From Patagioenas fasciata (lineage: Eukaryota; Chordata; Aves; Columbiformes; Columbidae): a stretch of 64,000 nt of DNA. The notes below the pieces were generated by a model. It searched no databases. It was not told where the DNA came from and saw only the letters and a list, made by a program, of their open reading frames with translations. The position numbers and the translations under genes were made by a program. Positions 1 through 13,600 of this stretch are shown piece after piece. Positions within the stretch are counted from its first letter, which is position 1; each line of letters opens with the position of its first letter. Where the stretch lies: NCBI RefSeq assembly GCF_037038585.1, contig NC_092523.1, forward strand, positions 45,208,501 through 45,272,500, in the 5' to 3' direction.

Positions 1-3000
1 ATAAAATGGTTTAAATATGAGAAAGGAGGCATTTTTGGAAGAGCTTATTCAGCTTTTCTTGGAAGCCTGTATGAAATGGCAGCACGTCTATTTTGCATCA
101 AGAGAATTAGATGTATTTTTAAAAGAAAAACGAAGAAATACATCCATTTGATTTTTTTTTTTCTCAGGTCCATATTGCTCTCTTGGGTAGTTCATTTCAT
201 TTTGCAGCTCCACAAGGAATTGCAAGCATCGGAGGTCAGGATTTAAATTTGCCTAAATAGTTTCAGAATGCTTTTGTATTTTAAAAAGGGTAAATGTACC
301 AGTATACACTTACTTATAAGTGAATGTATGTTAGTCAGGTCTCCTGTTTCTTCTGTCTTATACCTTACACAGACAATCTGCAATTCTAATAGAAAAAGAA
401 AACTGATGATTTCCTCTTTAAATAGATTTTGTCACTGTTAAGGAAAAATGAAAGGTAGTGAGAGGTAATCAGATATTAAAAAATTCAATAGCAGCATCTT
501 TGAGGAGCTTGCCAAAATATATTAATGCAGTCTTTCCAACATGTAAATATGCAAGGAATAGCTACGGATTTATAAACGAAACTATCAAAAATATGGTGTA
601 GAGCTCACGGGCAATAGTTCCATCTTGCCTAGCAAGGGGATGAATATGGTCATTAGCAATTAAATATAACTCGTCAACATAATAATGAAACCCTGTTCGA
701 AGGTATTGGACAAATGAAATGAATGACAAAACCCAAAGTGTTCTCTGTTATCACTCAATATGCTTCAGAACTGATATGCTTCTGAAAAACTATTTCATTT
801 CACTCCCCCGCAGCCTCTCAGCTGCTCAGGGAAACATATCACCTGATCAGCACAATATCAGCGTTATTGCAACACAGCACTTCAGAGAGGATGTCAAAGA
901 AGAAAGAGATACCTCTCAAGGTCTCTAAGAAAATATGGAGATATATAAAAAGAGCGTAACAGTACATGTTTTTCTATCATGCCAAATAGGGTGTAAAGTA
1001 AGAATATCATGCAAGCTTTAGCATGTGCGTGCTGTATATATATGTGTAATATCCGTCAATTACTTCCATGTCATGAAAGGGAATTTTCACCATTGTCAAA
1101 AAGCAATCATATTCTTCCCATCAACTTTCATTCTCTTCCTTTCTGTACTCCTCCTTCTCTGACTTTCATTTCTCTGCAGCAGAAGAAAGAGCTAGGAAAT
1201 AAATAATGTATGAGGAAAAAAAGGGATTAGAGTTTATTTATAGGGAACAATAGTTTAATTCATGAAGCAGTCTTTAAAATGCCTGAGTCTTGCAGTTGGT
1301 GGTGAGGGTAAAATCTTATCAGGGTTAGGCACAGAGCCAATATAATAAAGACTCCAGAAGTGAGCTATCAATAAAAGAGGATTTTGATGCTCAGACACTT
1401 GCTGGGCTTGCTTTTCTCTTTCAGGCAAGCTTCCCTTTTCTTTCCATTAGTCTGACTCTCCCAGTATCTCCATCCCCTATAAACCCCTGCTCCAGCTCTC
1501 CCCTCTGTGTTTTTCGGCTTCCACTGGGAGAATATCTTGTTGATACTATGATCCCTATGCCAGCCTGACAAATATTAGACATCTTTCCTTAGATGTCTAA
1601 TGACTAACTGGTTCCTATTCCTTTGTTGGTCACTTACGTATAATCAAGGAATAAGGGGATGCAAAATATGTGTGTTCAGTGAGCACATGTTAAAGGGCTG
1701 ACATACTGCAGTATTTCCTGTGGGACCTGCAGATTTCTTTGCTCCTTAACACTGGTATCACTTTATCAAATACGAATACTAAGTGGTTGCCATCCCCTGT
1801 AGTGACTGAAGCCCTTCCTCGATGGGAAGTGTCCCTCTGCACGTCCAACCCACTTGGCAGGGCCATGTCAGCTCCTGGTGCTTGCTGGCACCCCAGCTTC
1901 CTCCTTCTCCCCCCAGCAGCAGTTCTCTATTTATACAAACCAACAGGGAATGGTGTCAAGAATCAATTAGTGGGGAAGTTCTGACTGCAGAAAGTTACTT
2001 GTTGCCTAGCAGCAGCCCAGCAAGCCAGGCTCGACTTTGATTCATTTAACCCCAAACTAACTGGGGCTGCCAGATTATTTTTCCTCGTTGCCTTCCAGTG
2101 CTGTCTTAGTCCATTGGGAGGGATGAGATCCCTGCTGCTTTCAGGCAAGTCCTCACCTCCATTTGGTTGATAAACATATGCAGCGGACAGAACTTGTGGC
2201 ACTTGGTTTCAAAGAAACCCCACAAGAGGCTTTTTAGGACACTGTGCCTCTGTTTTGGAAATGAGGAGTGGGAGTGAACTCCCCTGACCTCCAGAGCTGG
2301 GCACTGACCAGCCCTAGCAGCTCATGGCCATGGGCCAGGACAGACATGGCTGAAGGAGGACAGGCAGAGTCCCACTGAGGATCAGGAAGCGCTGAGTTAC
2401 ACCTTTGCTGAAAATTTGTGTCTCAGTCTCTGTTCTTCTTCCTTAATAATTAATTCAGCAGAGAGGAAAAGACTGTTCATTTGCATAACTAAATTTTTCA
2501 GTCACAGTAATCAGCCTATTAATAGAAACCTATCTATTTTTCTGTCTATCAACTTACATAAACCCCTGTGTTATTGTATAAGACATGATATTTTGAAGGT
2601 CAGTAGCCCATAAACAACAGATATAGAGGCAGAGAAACAACTTGATCCTCTAGTTCAGAATGCACTAACCTAGACTTTATAAATAATATATATCAGTCAT
2701 GGAGATTAAGGCTGTGCTATATTTTTCAGCACTACGTGAGAGTTTCTAGGAAGACATAGTATACATTCATAATAACATCAGTATAAAATTGGAAAAAAAT
2801 GACAGGGAAATTTTTAAAGGCCACCATATTATGTCTGTATATTGAAATCAGTGCTGTTTAATCTAATTGCTAGGCTGCCACGCTTAAACATTTTACTAAC
2901 CAATGCAATAGATTCATGCCAAAAAGACCAGGTATTCCACTTCTGTTCACAAACTGAAATTGAAAAACATGTATTTAATGCCTGTCATCTTCACCCATAT

Positions 3001-4457
3001 TGGGACTTCAAACGGAAATGTTTCCATTATGGCTCCAGTTTCAATTAGAGCTTTTAATAGTCAACTGTTCCACCAGAACATCCATGCTTATTATTTGCCT
3101 GAGGATGGTTTGTGACAGGAAAAAAAAGTCTGAGTACTGCCTGTTCAGATGCTTGAAGCAATTTCAGTACTGTACAAATTCCATTTTTTCACATTATAAG
3201 ATTGGTTACTACCTTTCACCAGATGACACCAGTGTCTGTGTCTTCATTTTCACCTCTAACGATACTATTTAGATGCAGCTCTTTATACAAGAAATCTGGT
3301 CCTAACTAAACAAAGAGTATTTAGTTCAAATAAATATTAGGTTAAACTGAGGAGCTGCTCCTACACACAGAGAAGCACTTCCAAAAGCTACTCTGGCCTC
3401 TCCACAAAAGAGCAAACCGGAAGAAACCAGCCTCTTTCCCCATTCCTGCACATCACAACCTGCCTCTTCCTCCCTCAAAAGCCCAGAGTCAAGGATTTAC
3501 TTGGGGCTTCACTGTGTTCAGTCTGGCTTATGCACAAGGTGACAGGCAAGAGTAAAACTAGCAAGATATATGTAGGAAAACACGCCAAAGCCCAAGAGCT
3601 GAAGTCTGAAACATGTCAAGAACACAGCCCTGCCTCTGGCGATTTTTTTAGGGGAAATAAACACAATGCAAAAGTGATTGAAAAAAATGAGTACTGAGCA
3701 TGCCCTGGAGGCCTCTAATGTGAATTTAAATTAATAAAGTCTGAAAAACCTTTATGTAAAAAGTTTGAGAAGATGACTGCCACTATTTAAGACTGTTTCT
3801 TTTGAAGGGCAAAATCAATTCACTTTTCCATGACAGCAGGCTGCAGTCACATAGAAGTAACAGAATGTAAGAAATTCAGAGAAAATGGGTACAGTCTATT
3901 GGATGCAAGCATCAGAAGACTTCTTTAAATGCCTGGGCACAGAAGCTTCAAATGGCCTTTTAAAATACGTATCATCACATTGATCAGTCCAATTTCCCAC
4001 CAATGTATATAACTTTCATCAGTAAGACAAAGACCATTGATGCTGTAATCTTTTGCTTTCAGTAATGGGGGATGAAACTCTGCAGCCACAATGTTTTCTT
4101 GAGCAAAAGGGGCAACTTCTCAGTTACAGCAACGTGAAAAGAAGATTAAGAATAAGAAGTCAAAATATTCAAGTGATCGAGCTTGTCATAGGCATAATTC
4201 ATATCTATGCCAATCAGAACAACTAAACAAAATGTTTTAACAATCCAGGAACATACTGGTTGTACAGAGCTCTGCCTGCCCTTTAACACTTTCAGGGGAC
4301 GACTGTCTTGATGAATCATGATACCACTGCAACTTGAGCAGCAATGTGTGCGCATCCAGCTGCACACCCACACCAATGGACCAGCTAAAACCCAAATACT
4401 AGCGAGCTTCAGGTTTCACGGGGAAGTCTCTGAAAACCTGTGGTGATCAAATGGGAA
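1..4457. other. AT-rich non-coding stretch, no gene recognised
   Basis: No coding region is supported. Open frames are all under about 95 codons, overlap one another on both strands and show no domain I recognise. Three minor items stand out: a pyrimidine-rich acceptor-like site ending at 167 followed by a short open frame, a perfect small hairpin at 1574-1601, and a GC-richer patch at about 2230-2400. Nothing resembles an RNA gene or a transposon with intact ends. The likely setting is intergenic or deep intronic vertebrate DNA. Confidence 0.6.
1574..1601. repeat. Small perfect hairpin
   Basis: The 11-base arms at 1574-1584 (attagacatct) and 1591-1601 (agatgtctaat) are exact reverse complements around a 6-base loop. 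The structure is directly visible. It is too short for a microRNA precursor, and a stem this size can arise by chance in a window this long. Confidence 0.7.
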
Positions 4458-4546
4458 CATAACTCTCCCTGGTTTACTTCCCCATGTACAGAATGGGAAC
4501 AGTAATTGACACTGGTTTCATAGGAGTGTTATTTGCATTAGCAATG
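4458..4546 (+). repeat. MIR-like SINE remnant (first of two)
   Basis: The order of blocks follows the 3' half of mammalian-wide interspersed repeats (MIR): a pyrimidine-rich 'aactctccctggttta' block, then 'cttccccatgtacagaatgg', which resembles the usual 'tttcctcatctgtaaaatgg', then a 'tttcataggagtgttattt' block resembling 'ctcatagggttgttgtgag'. MIR elements are tRNA-derived SINEs that stopped moving long before birds diversified, so strong divergence is expected. The boundaries are approximate and the call is from memory of the family consensus. Confidence 0.5.
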
Positions 4547-4756
4547 AAGAAATTTTCAGACATTAATGTAGTAAAACCATAGCAATAACTAAGAGAAATC
4601 TGTTTCTGTTCAGCCTTTTTAAATATCAACCTTTAGAGTTGAATTTAAATAGTGAAGCCAACTTCATTTCTAGCTGCTAACACACAGGAACACATCACTC
4701 CTGTTGTTTGCCCACATAACAGTGAGGTAAGATATGTGAATTGTTTCCAACTTTGT

Positions 4757-4855
4757 CACAGACTCAGTGACTCAAGGCATTTCATTTTTCACATCTTTGT
4801 TTCCCTCCCCTGTAAAACTGGGGTAACACTACTTATGAGAATGTGGTTCTTAGGT
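4757..4855 (+). repeat. MIR-like SINE remnant (second of two)
   Basis: This reads like a decayed MIR in the same orientation as the one about 210 bp upstream. A 'cagtgactcaaggcatttca' block resembles the MIR 'gtgaccttgggcaagtcactt' core. It is followed by 'tttccctcccctgtaaaact', like 'tttcctcatctgtaaaatg', then 'ggggtaacactacttatgag', like 'gggataataatactacctca'. The order and spacing of three blocks make chance unlikely. Ends are approximate. Confidence 0.6.
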
Positions 4856-7589
4856 TCTACTTATCAATATAACCGTGTAGTTTGAAAACCTGGAAACATT
4901 ATATAACATGCAAGGTGCTACTTAATCCGCCTTCATTCTTCAGCCTGTTGCCACAACTTCTACCAGCAATATTGGAAAAAGTTCTTCATGCCTTAGTGCA
5001 CTCTCATGCTTATTGAATAAACGACCCACAATTTTTCTCCACCCAGCAGTGATTCTCTTATCCTCCATCCATATGTTTCCCTAGTTTTGTTTTGCAGAAT
5101 TTTCCTTTTGAGACACTCTTTATATTTCAGAGACATTTTGAAACTGCAACCACAAAGAGGCAATTATAATAGGAAATTGGTATTTTTTGACTTAAAAAAG
5201 AAACTCTGTTCCATATCTTGTTAGTTTCTTAACTAGATTGTATATTTGGCTTTAAAACATATTGTCTGATGAGTTTATTCTTGATGATAGTGAAACACAC
5301 GTGGTTTTAGTCTAATATGGAAATGAATCCATTTGCTTTTTAAAACTTATTGGTTTGAGTAGCAACTATTAAAGCAGTAAAATCTGTACTGTCAATTTAA
5401 GTATGTTGCGTAAGTTAGATACTTTATTTCACTCTTTCCCAGTGTGATGGCAATGTTACTTAACTATTATAGGTGAGTTTATTAGATGTTATTTAGAAAA
5501 ACACTTATAATAAGCCGATCTTGCAAATTAGCTTGCCAGAAGAGATAAGAGCAACAAGCCAGCAAAAAACTTAGGTGTTGATATTCGTTTTCATGCCTTC
5601 GCTGCAGATTTATATCTACAGCACAGAATTTTGCTTCACCAATACATTTTTAAGCTGTACGTGTGGAATTACACCCACTCTTTCTGAATCATCTTTAAAT
5701 CTAAGTGGTATTAATTTCAGCTAACTTGAGGAGGATGGACATGTGCTTGCTAATGAAGCCCAAATGCTGGCACTATGTAACGAGTCAGCAAGAAACTTCA
5801 TTCATTTCAAAAGCTCTGGGTTCCTGGTAGGCACTTCCTGCATATTCACAGTTAATAACAAAATTTTCAATCAGCACTAGAGGGCATTGGAAAAGAAAAT
5901 AGAGAGTTAGTGTGCACTGAGATGCAAATGCTTTTAGCAGTGAAAAGGAGCAATTACATGCCAGCCTGCACCGAGAAGCAGTATTTTTTTTTTTCTTTTT
6001 CACTGTTATAGATTTACATTTTAAGTGAAGGGCTGAAAAGTTAGCAACAGGGTTGCAATTATTTTCACTAGTGGATCTACCTGTAGCACTGATCACCAGT
6101 AACAAGAACTGCCATATTTTACATCTACATGTCAGTTTTCTTCTCAAAACTACTTTTCAGCCTCTATGCATTACAGATCTGGAGTCAAATATGTAAAGAA
6201 TTTCCTTTTTTTTTTTTTTTTCCTCTTTAAATTCCAGCTTCTGATTAAAGTAATGATCAGTATATTACTTTTTCCTGTAGCCAAAAATGTGCTGACTTCT
6301 CAACAGAACTTGCAAAATATACATATTCTGGCTTATATGCATAATTTATCCCACGAAGGAAGAAAAAAGAGAACAAATTTTGCAGGAGCAAGATCAACTG
6401 GGTATGTTTGCTAAATGAGCTCCCATATTATGTTACCTTAGATGCATATTTCTCCTAACTCATTTGCTGAGTTCAGGATGAACATCATGACATTTCTGGT
6501 CAACAGGTTGGAGGAGCTGCCTGAACTTCGTTAGTTGAATATCATACCTGGCAACCACTCAGAACCATGACCTGAGGGCGTGCAGAGGCTAACAGCAGGT
6601 TTTTTTGAAGGGCTGAGATATGTGAATATTTAGCCATTTTGTAACTAGAAAGTTGGGGCATTCATATTAAAAGACCTGGTCCTGGAGGGTAAGTGCAGGT
6701 TCTGTCTGCTCTGCCTGACTTTAACGTCAGTTAAGAGTCCTTAGCACTTTACAGAGTGCCCACCAATTGGACAGATGGCAGAAAAATGTAAAATATGCAT
6801 CAAAGTATAAAAAGCTAACAGGAAAATAGCTGGAACTAGATTATGATCAATAGAGTTTTTAATATATGAATAATAATCATACTCAGCTGCGTGGCTTATT
6901 TTCATATTCATACTATTCATACTATGGTTTCGTACCAGTGTATCCCACTTAATATTTATGGCAAGAAACTGTGGCAAAAATGTGGTAAAAAATTTCAAGT
7001 CACAAACTAAATTCTTAGTTCTTGTAATATATCTTTATATCCCCCAAAGGCAGTGTCTACAGCCATCTCTTCACATTTTTCAACCATGATGCAGAGCTTA
7101 CTAAGGATCTTTGGGAAAAATTAAAGTCATAAGTTATCTTTCTATTTATATACTTTATATACTGTGTAGGTGAAATGTTTTTAAAGTAAAATTATAGTTG
7201 TTTAAAGTCAAATGAGAAGGTTTTTGAGACTTTCGAGTTAATTCCATTTAGTTTTGAATTGTAGTCTTTTTTGGCTGAATAATTGACACAAATGAAATTT
7301 TATCTCAGAGCTGCAGCTAAACTAAGAAGTTTTTCAGGAGTTAGTGACCCACAGGATACGCCTACAATAAATTATTTGGTTTAACACCCAAGATAAGGTT
7401 TTAAGAAAAATAATTTCGATTTGGTCTTGATATATCCTATTAGTAGATTACAGAGTCTACAAGTGAGAAGTAAGTTACCCATTAGAGGATTAATGAATCA
7501 TATGCATAACAGTACTTAAGTAGTAATGACATTTGCAAACCACTCACATATTTTTAGTTTCCGTCATAACACTTAAAGTAAATGTGAAT
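4856..7589. other. AT-rich non-coding stretch with poly-T tracts
   Basis: No gene is supported. The longest open frame (5785-6147, minus strand, 120 codons) is low-complexity in part and matches no family I know. The stretch holds a CTCF-like motif at 5874-5887 and T-rich tracts at 5984-6000 (broken by one C) and 6206-6221 (16 T). The tracts may be old retroposon tails read from the other strand, but I saw no element body beside them. Confidence 0.6.
5874..5887 (+). promoter_or_regulatory. CTCF-like core motif
   Basis: The sequence gcactagagggcat fits the published CTCF core pattern NCANNAGRNGGCRSY at all but one constrained position. The orientation is forward by the usual matrix convention. 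A single core match is only suggestive, because occupancy depends on flanking bases and chromatin. A weaker match with the same orientation lies at 54327-54346. Confidence 0.4.
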
Positions 7590-7660
7590 TGAATACCACT
7601 TCCGCTTTACAGGGAGTAAAACTGCAGTCAAAACTCAGGATCTCACATGTTATAGCTGTA
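7590..7660 (-). repeat. Possible highly decayed MIR, reverse orientation
   Basis: The segment 'ccgctttacagggagtaaaactgcagtc' followed by 'ctcacatgttatagctg' resembles the reverse complement of a MIR ('ccattttacagatgaggaaactgaggc ... gtcacacagctag'). The blocks are in order and roughly at the right spacing, but identity is poor. It could be a chance likeness. Confidence 0.3.
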
Positions 7661-10600
7661 CCTTTTTGCACTGCAACATTAAAAGCAACATTTCTTTCAA
7701 CTAGTGTACTTCTGGGTTTTTTGGAGAAAACAAAGCAGCAATTTTGATTCAATATATGACTATATATTTGTCACTGCCTAGTTATCTTGATCTACACGAG
7801 GAGCAGCAAAATTTTATTTTAATAAGATATTATTTTTAATATAAAAAGCATCTGGAGACTTCTTCCTATTAGTGTTCTTCAATGGTAAGCTTATCATATA
7901 GTACTTTGCAATTGAACATGAGACATTTCATTATGGCACTCACAGAAACAGATAGCGCTATGTTCTGACCACTGCTATTCAGGCAAAACTTTCACTGTGT
8001 GTGGTGTATTTTCAGAAAATATGTGGGATCAGAAAATTTAAGAAAGTTGACATTTGTTAATCTATAAACTGTTCAATATTATTTAACAGAAGCAGACAGT
8101 ATGCTTTAACAACCTTTGAGTAAGTCCTGTGTTCAAGTAAAGAAAAAATGTACTTTTATTTCATAGTTTGATGCAAATAACTGGTTTCCAAGAAACTATG
8201 AAAGATCAATTACTGGAAAGATCTTACACTGAAATTCTAAATTAACATTACACATCAAAAATAGCATAGGTGGGCTAACCAATGATTTTTTTTTCTCTTA
8301 TGAATAATAAAACAATTTAGACCTCAAGACAAAATTAAATCAATCTGATAAATAAAACACAAAGTTTACTACTCTTGCAAAGTCACTCAATTTCTAGAAT
8401 CATTAAGGAAGGAAAGGACTGGAAAGTTGCAGTAGTGATGTTTCAACTTTATGCTTGCAGATTTAAGGCATTCGTTTCATCCTGGCATGTCTTTTCTTGT
8501 AAGCTGACTGGCTTCATGATTCAATCAAACACCTGCACGATACAGTTAAAAAGTAGAAATAGCTAGGCTGTGTATAGAGCCAGACTGAAATAGCTATTGG
8601 TCATTAGTGAAAGAGTTTGTTTGCATGGTTAAAAAATGCAAATATCTGGTAAAGCAATAAGCCTAAGCAGTGTTCCTTCAACCCTACGCATTGTCATGGC
8701 TGGCCTTGGGTTTCACTCCCCAGTTAAGAATTCCAGAAAGCCCCTGTACGTGTCACTTTTGCTTCAACACACTGATTGTATAGAAAGCCAGAGGACCACA
8801 CTTCTGGAACTGCAGCGAGGATTGCATTTTCTACTGTGGCTCAAGTTTTTTGGGCAGATTGTTTCCCATGTAGATAAAACTGGTGTAGGGGAGAAGTAAT
8901 TGTCCAAGGTTTCTCCTACATGCACAAATTTTGTACTTAATTGATCCCATAGGTAGTACTTTGCTTGGCACACAGAAAGTGACTCATGACAAAGATACAA
9001 CCCAGATCTCTCTCCTGAGTCCAGTTATGGAACACAGGACCTTTAAAGAAAGAATAGTCTCACTATATGTACTGGAATGCACTTACATAGATATCATAAC
9101 CGTACAAATAACAATATTGCTCATGTACATAATGATCTTGAAAGAGGTTATTAACATCAAAAGTCTGAATGCGGCAGAAGTTCTCCTTCTCTGGGCAATC
9201 TTCTGTATATCTTGAATCCTTATGCTCCTACCTACTGACAGTTTTTATAGGTGCCAGAAGGAAAGGCATCTTCCCCTTCTTACGGTAACTCATTATTTAA
9301 TTTTTTTTCTCCAAAGTCCATCTTCTACCATTTTCTTTTTCTTAGAAGATCATAAATCTACACTACATTGCTGGAGACATCAGTGAAGTGGCAGTGTCTC
9401 CCTGTCCAAAGTGCCTCAGTGGGCACTCAAGATGCTGGGAAGGAAGAGTAGTAAGAACATCTATCCCATTTGAGCATTCTTAAAGCAGAAGAGTGTCAGT
9501 GAGACGTCCACACAAAAGGTTTCACACGTAGACACAGTAACAGGAAAAAACATCCCACAGATGATGGCCTTCTGTCTCGAGTAGATCAATGAGAGTATAA
9601 TTGTAGATAGTGTACTCTACTGCCTGGGCCTCTGATTCAGCATTTCCAGGCAAATACTGATTCTGGGATTTCCACATTACTGAAACCTGCGTAGCAGATT
9701 AGCATTAAAACCTGAGGTCTTACCATCCAATTATAATGTGCTTGGATGATCAACAATTGTATTCAGGAGAGCCTATACTTTTCTCTCAGATGCCACTGTA
9801 AGCAGATGTAACCCATGACACCTCAGGCACATCTTGAGGTTGCTCTTGCTCAGCATCTTATTTCTTATGGACACAAGCATTGTGCAGAGTCAGATGGATG
9901 GTCAAGAAAAACTGGACAAAATAGATTTTTTCTACAAATAAGCACACATCCTTCTCGCTCAACCTTCCTCCCCACACTCATCACACTGGCATGCTCAGCT
10001 CTAGTCTCACATAAAGCCCTCACTTAACTCCTGAAGGACATCCCTGTGAAGGCAGTTAGTGGGTGATCCAGTACACTCCAAAGGAAGAGTCTGGAGGATT
10101 TGGAGGCCACCAGAGATCCAGTCAGTGGTTCACCCCTCATGCCTTCCCCTCCTTGTGCTACAAGGCTCCAAGGGAGCAATGGTGTGAGGCAGGCAGGTCC
10201 CTAAGACCTGGGCCACCTGTGGTCACAGGCTGTGCGCGGTACACACACACTTTGGCTAGTGCCTGGGAGGAAGGACTTTGTTGAGGTAGTCCTAATAGTC
10301 ATGATGGCCCACGGGGAAGGGATCAAGCTGTTACCACCTGTGGGAGGAGGAATATGGGGATATAATGAATTTGATTATACAGCTGCTTGAAGGGCAGATG
10401 CCGAAGGGCCCTCAAAGGGCCTCTCCCTCAGCAAGGGCCACTTCATCTCCACTAAAGCATCCTCACAGAGCAAACTGAGTGGAAAGAATTTCCTCAAACA
10501 GAGCAGCTTTCAAAAACCCCAAGCCAAATAGGCAAGATAGGAAAAACTCTCTGATCAGTTTATTTTGCTGATCTTCCTCTGATGAGATCTTCATTCATTT

Positions 10601-13600
10601 TTACCATCATGGAAAACAGTTATGTTCTTATATTAGATGTGGCAGATATAAAAACATTTCTATTATTTACACATAACCTTCTTTACTGAAATCTCTGGTT
10701 TATGCAGCTTTTTTGTTTCCCTGGCTTTTTCCTGATTTTTTTTTTTTTTTATTTTGTCTTCAGAAAGAAAACCAATACTATCTTTCCCAAATTTTAATCT
10801 GTATCAGATCCACACATGACATTTTGCTATGTTAGGGAAAGCAGCTAATTTAGTAATTTAGGGTTTAAAAAAATAAATAAAAGCACATTACCTCTACTAA
10901 AATGCAAATGCAGATTGCAAGCAAATCCAAACCTCTTCGGTCTTTGAGGGAAACACATGCAATAGGTTTTAGTATTAAACTGGTTAATGCATCTGCAATA
11001 AGGAACAAACATTGTATTTATGCTTTTGAACTCAGTGGACATTTTGTCTTATTGTATTAACTTAAATTGCCTTGTTATATAAATTCTAAATGTACTGCCT
11101 CCTCTTTGCATATGAGTACTTTTTTTTAGTAGAATAGCTGTCTGTTTATCATTTTTAAATTATGGAAGATTACTGGTACTTTTCAGGTTTGGAAAACTGC
11201 CGGTTTATCACTTTTCCCATATTTAAACTTTTGTAACATTCGTTATTTAATATTTTTTTCTTTCCTTCTTTCATTTGCATCTCCTTCTTCAAGATCTTTA
11301 GAGTAACTATTTCAATAGAAACCTCTTGCAAAGTCATGTAGTTCTGAAACTGTATTTTCACTGAAAATGCTTTAGGTTATGGTGTTCATCACCTCTCTTC
11401 CAGGTCAATGATACTATGAATAAAGTTATTTTAAAGAGTTTAGTTTAGATCACAGTCAGCTTCCAGACTCAACAGATGAATACCTAGGATAAGGACATGT
11501 GAAATTCTTTTTGTCCTGTAACATTCACTTGCCAGATAATTCAGCAACAACCAATAATATTTTCCTGACCTTGGATTAAGCTTCCTCACTGCCTTCACTC
11601 TCAGATTTCTCATCTTTCTGTAGGAACGGTGCCACTGAAACACAAATTATATGCTAACATAACTGCAGGTTTTGTACTGGAGAATGGAACAAGGTGTAGA
11701 TTTGCTGACCACACCTTTGTTTTCACTTGCTCTCCCTGCAGTATACTCCCAAAATAGCTAAATACGTGTATTGCAGACAGCCTGGCCTCCCGGTGTTTTG
11801 AATACAGACTGTGTACAAGTCTTTGCTTCCCAGTCCTCTGGAAACCTGGCCTAAGGTCTTAATAGTGTGTATTCAATCAGGCATCAGATAGCAGGGTTTG
11901 TTTTTTTTCACATCACCTAAGACCACTCAGTTCAGTGTCAATAATAGATTTTACTTGGGTTAGAAATTGTAATAAATTACGCCTGTATGTGCACTCTCAC
12001 ATATTTTGTGAGGTAAGAATCAGGCACTTTGGTCTCATTCACATGACTTAGACTTAAAATGAACTACGCCCAAATTTGTTTTCTTACTGAGACTAAATAT
12101 GAATTTAGTCAACACAGCCATTGACATCAATAAACATTTATATCTATGGAATGTGTATGTGAAATGTGTGCAGTAAATTAAAAGGGAATTTAACAAATTC
12201 ACAAGTTGTTCATTTAATTTGCTAAAAATATTTTAGAGAAAAAAGGTAAAAGTCAGTTCCTTTAATGTTTCTTATTTAAACAAAAGTCCCTGCACAGAGC
12301 CTCAAGGTATGCCCTAAAGTTCAAAATTAGACTCTTGCATGAGGTTTTAGAATATATTCTCAATTTATGGCTTTTAGTAAGCTCTACACTCATTTTAAAT
12401 TTGGAGCTTGTTAATTCATATAAAAACATATTCTGGGATCCTAAAAGCATAAGGAAATAACTAAAACCAAAGACGTGGCTTTCATGAAAACCTCCATTTT
12501 AGCCATGACTTTCCTATACTAATAAGAATCACGAACAGTTTGGAGAAAATTTTATTATCTTTTTTTCTGAATTTGGAAATAAGTTAGAGGCTAGTACAAA
12601 CAGCAGATTACTGTCATAAGCTACTAGAAAGGAATATTGTTGTGTGTACATCCAGCTATAGACTACAACAGCTGAAGTTTTCATTGGTGCTTTCATATTC
12701 AAGCCCCAGCAGAATATTTTGCAACAGTACTTGTCTCTTCAGACAGTGTGAGAGGTTGTAGAAACTTCAAGCTAAATTAAAAGCAGCTGAAGAAATATGC
12801 TTGAATATAGTGTGGCCCTCTCCCACTCATGGGCTAAAGAAATCTGCAAATTAGGGAAAGACAGAAATACCTTACACAACTGCATGTTCATTTGTATAGG
12901 TCAACTTCTACTGAAAGGATCTTCAAAAATAATATTAGAAAGCCAGCACTGTTGATGAGAGAGAAAATTAGATAACCAGGCTTGTGCATCACCATAAACA
13001 ATGTTTGTTTTTCAGCTTCTTAGCTGTAAATAAACAGACTTGATCTTGCAACCTCTGTCATCTTCATCACAGTATTATAAATAACTGCTAGATCACAACA
13101 TCGCAGAACAGAAGATTATTTGCCTGGAATTTGTGAGCTGTCAGACTTATTAACAATCAGGTCTGTCTGTGTTTGTTCTTTTATTCCACCCCAGCAACTT
13201 ATCTTTGTCCTGATAAAAAAGCAATGACATTCAGTTTAAGAGTGGTTGCTTACAAAGTGAACATTTTAATAAACACAAAGTATGAAACATCCTTCCAATG
13301 GAGGCAAAAAGCTGAAGCTGCTTTAATCTGATGCAAGTTCACACTGCAATGGTTTGAGCAGGCAGGCTGAGTGAGGGCTTGGTACGAAAGCTAAAGTTAA
13401 ATAACCATGTCCTGGAGTTCTGAATTCAGTGTTTGAGAGGAAAAGAGATGTTTTAAATAACATCCAATCCTGGTTTTGCCTCAGACAGCCTTCCTAGGGG
13501 TAACAATCTGGACAAGATCAATCTCAGCATGTTGTGACTGGCGCTAGTTGACTAGAGGAAAAAAAAATTAGAGTATTTTTAGGATGCCTCAGTCATACAG

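Noticed and set aside
2725-2736. Left half of an RE1/NRSF silencer motif (ttcagcactacg)
   Set aside because: The right half is absent at the proper spacing.
1574-8203. The two 11-bp hairpins as microRNA precursors
   Set aside because: The stems are too short for Drosha/Dicer substrates, and hairpins of this size are expected by chance.
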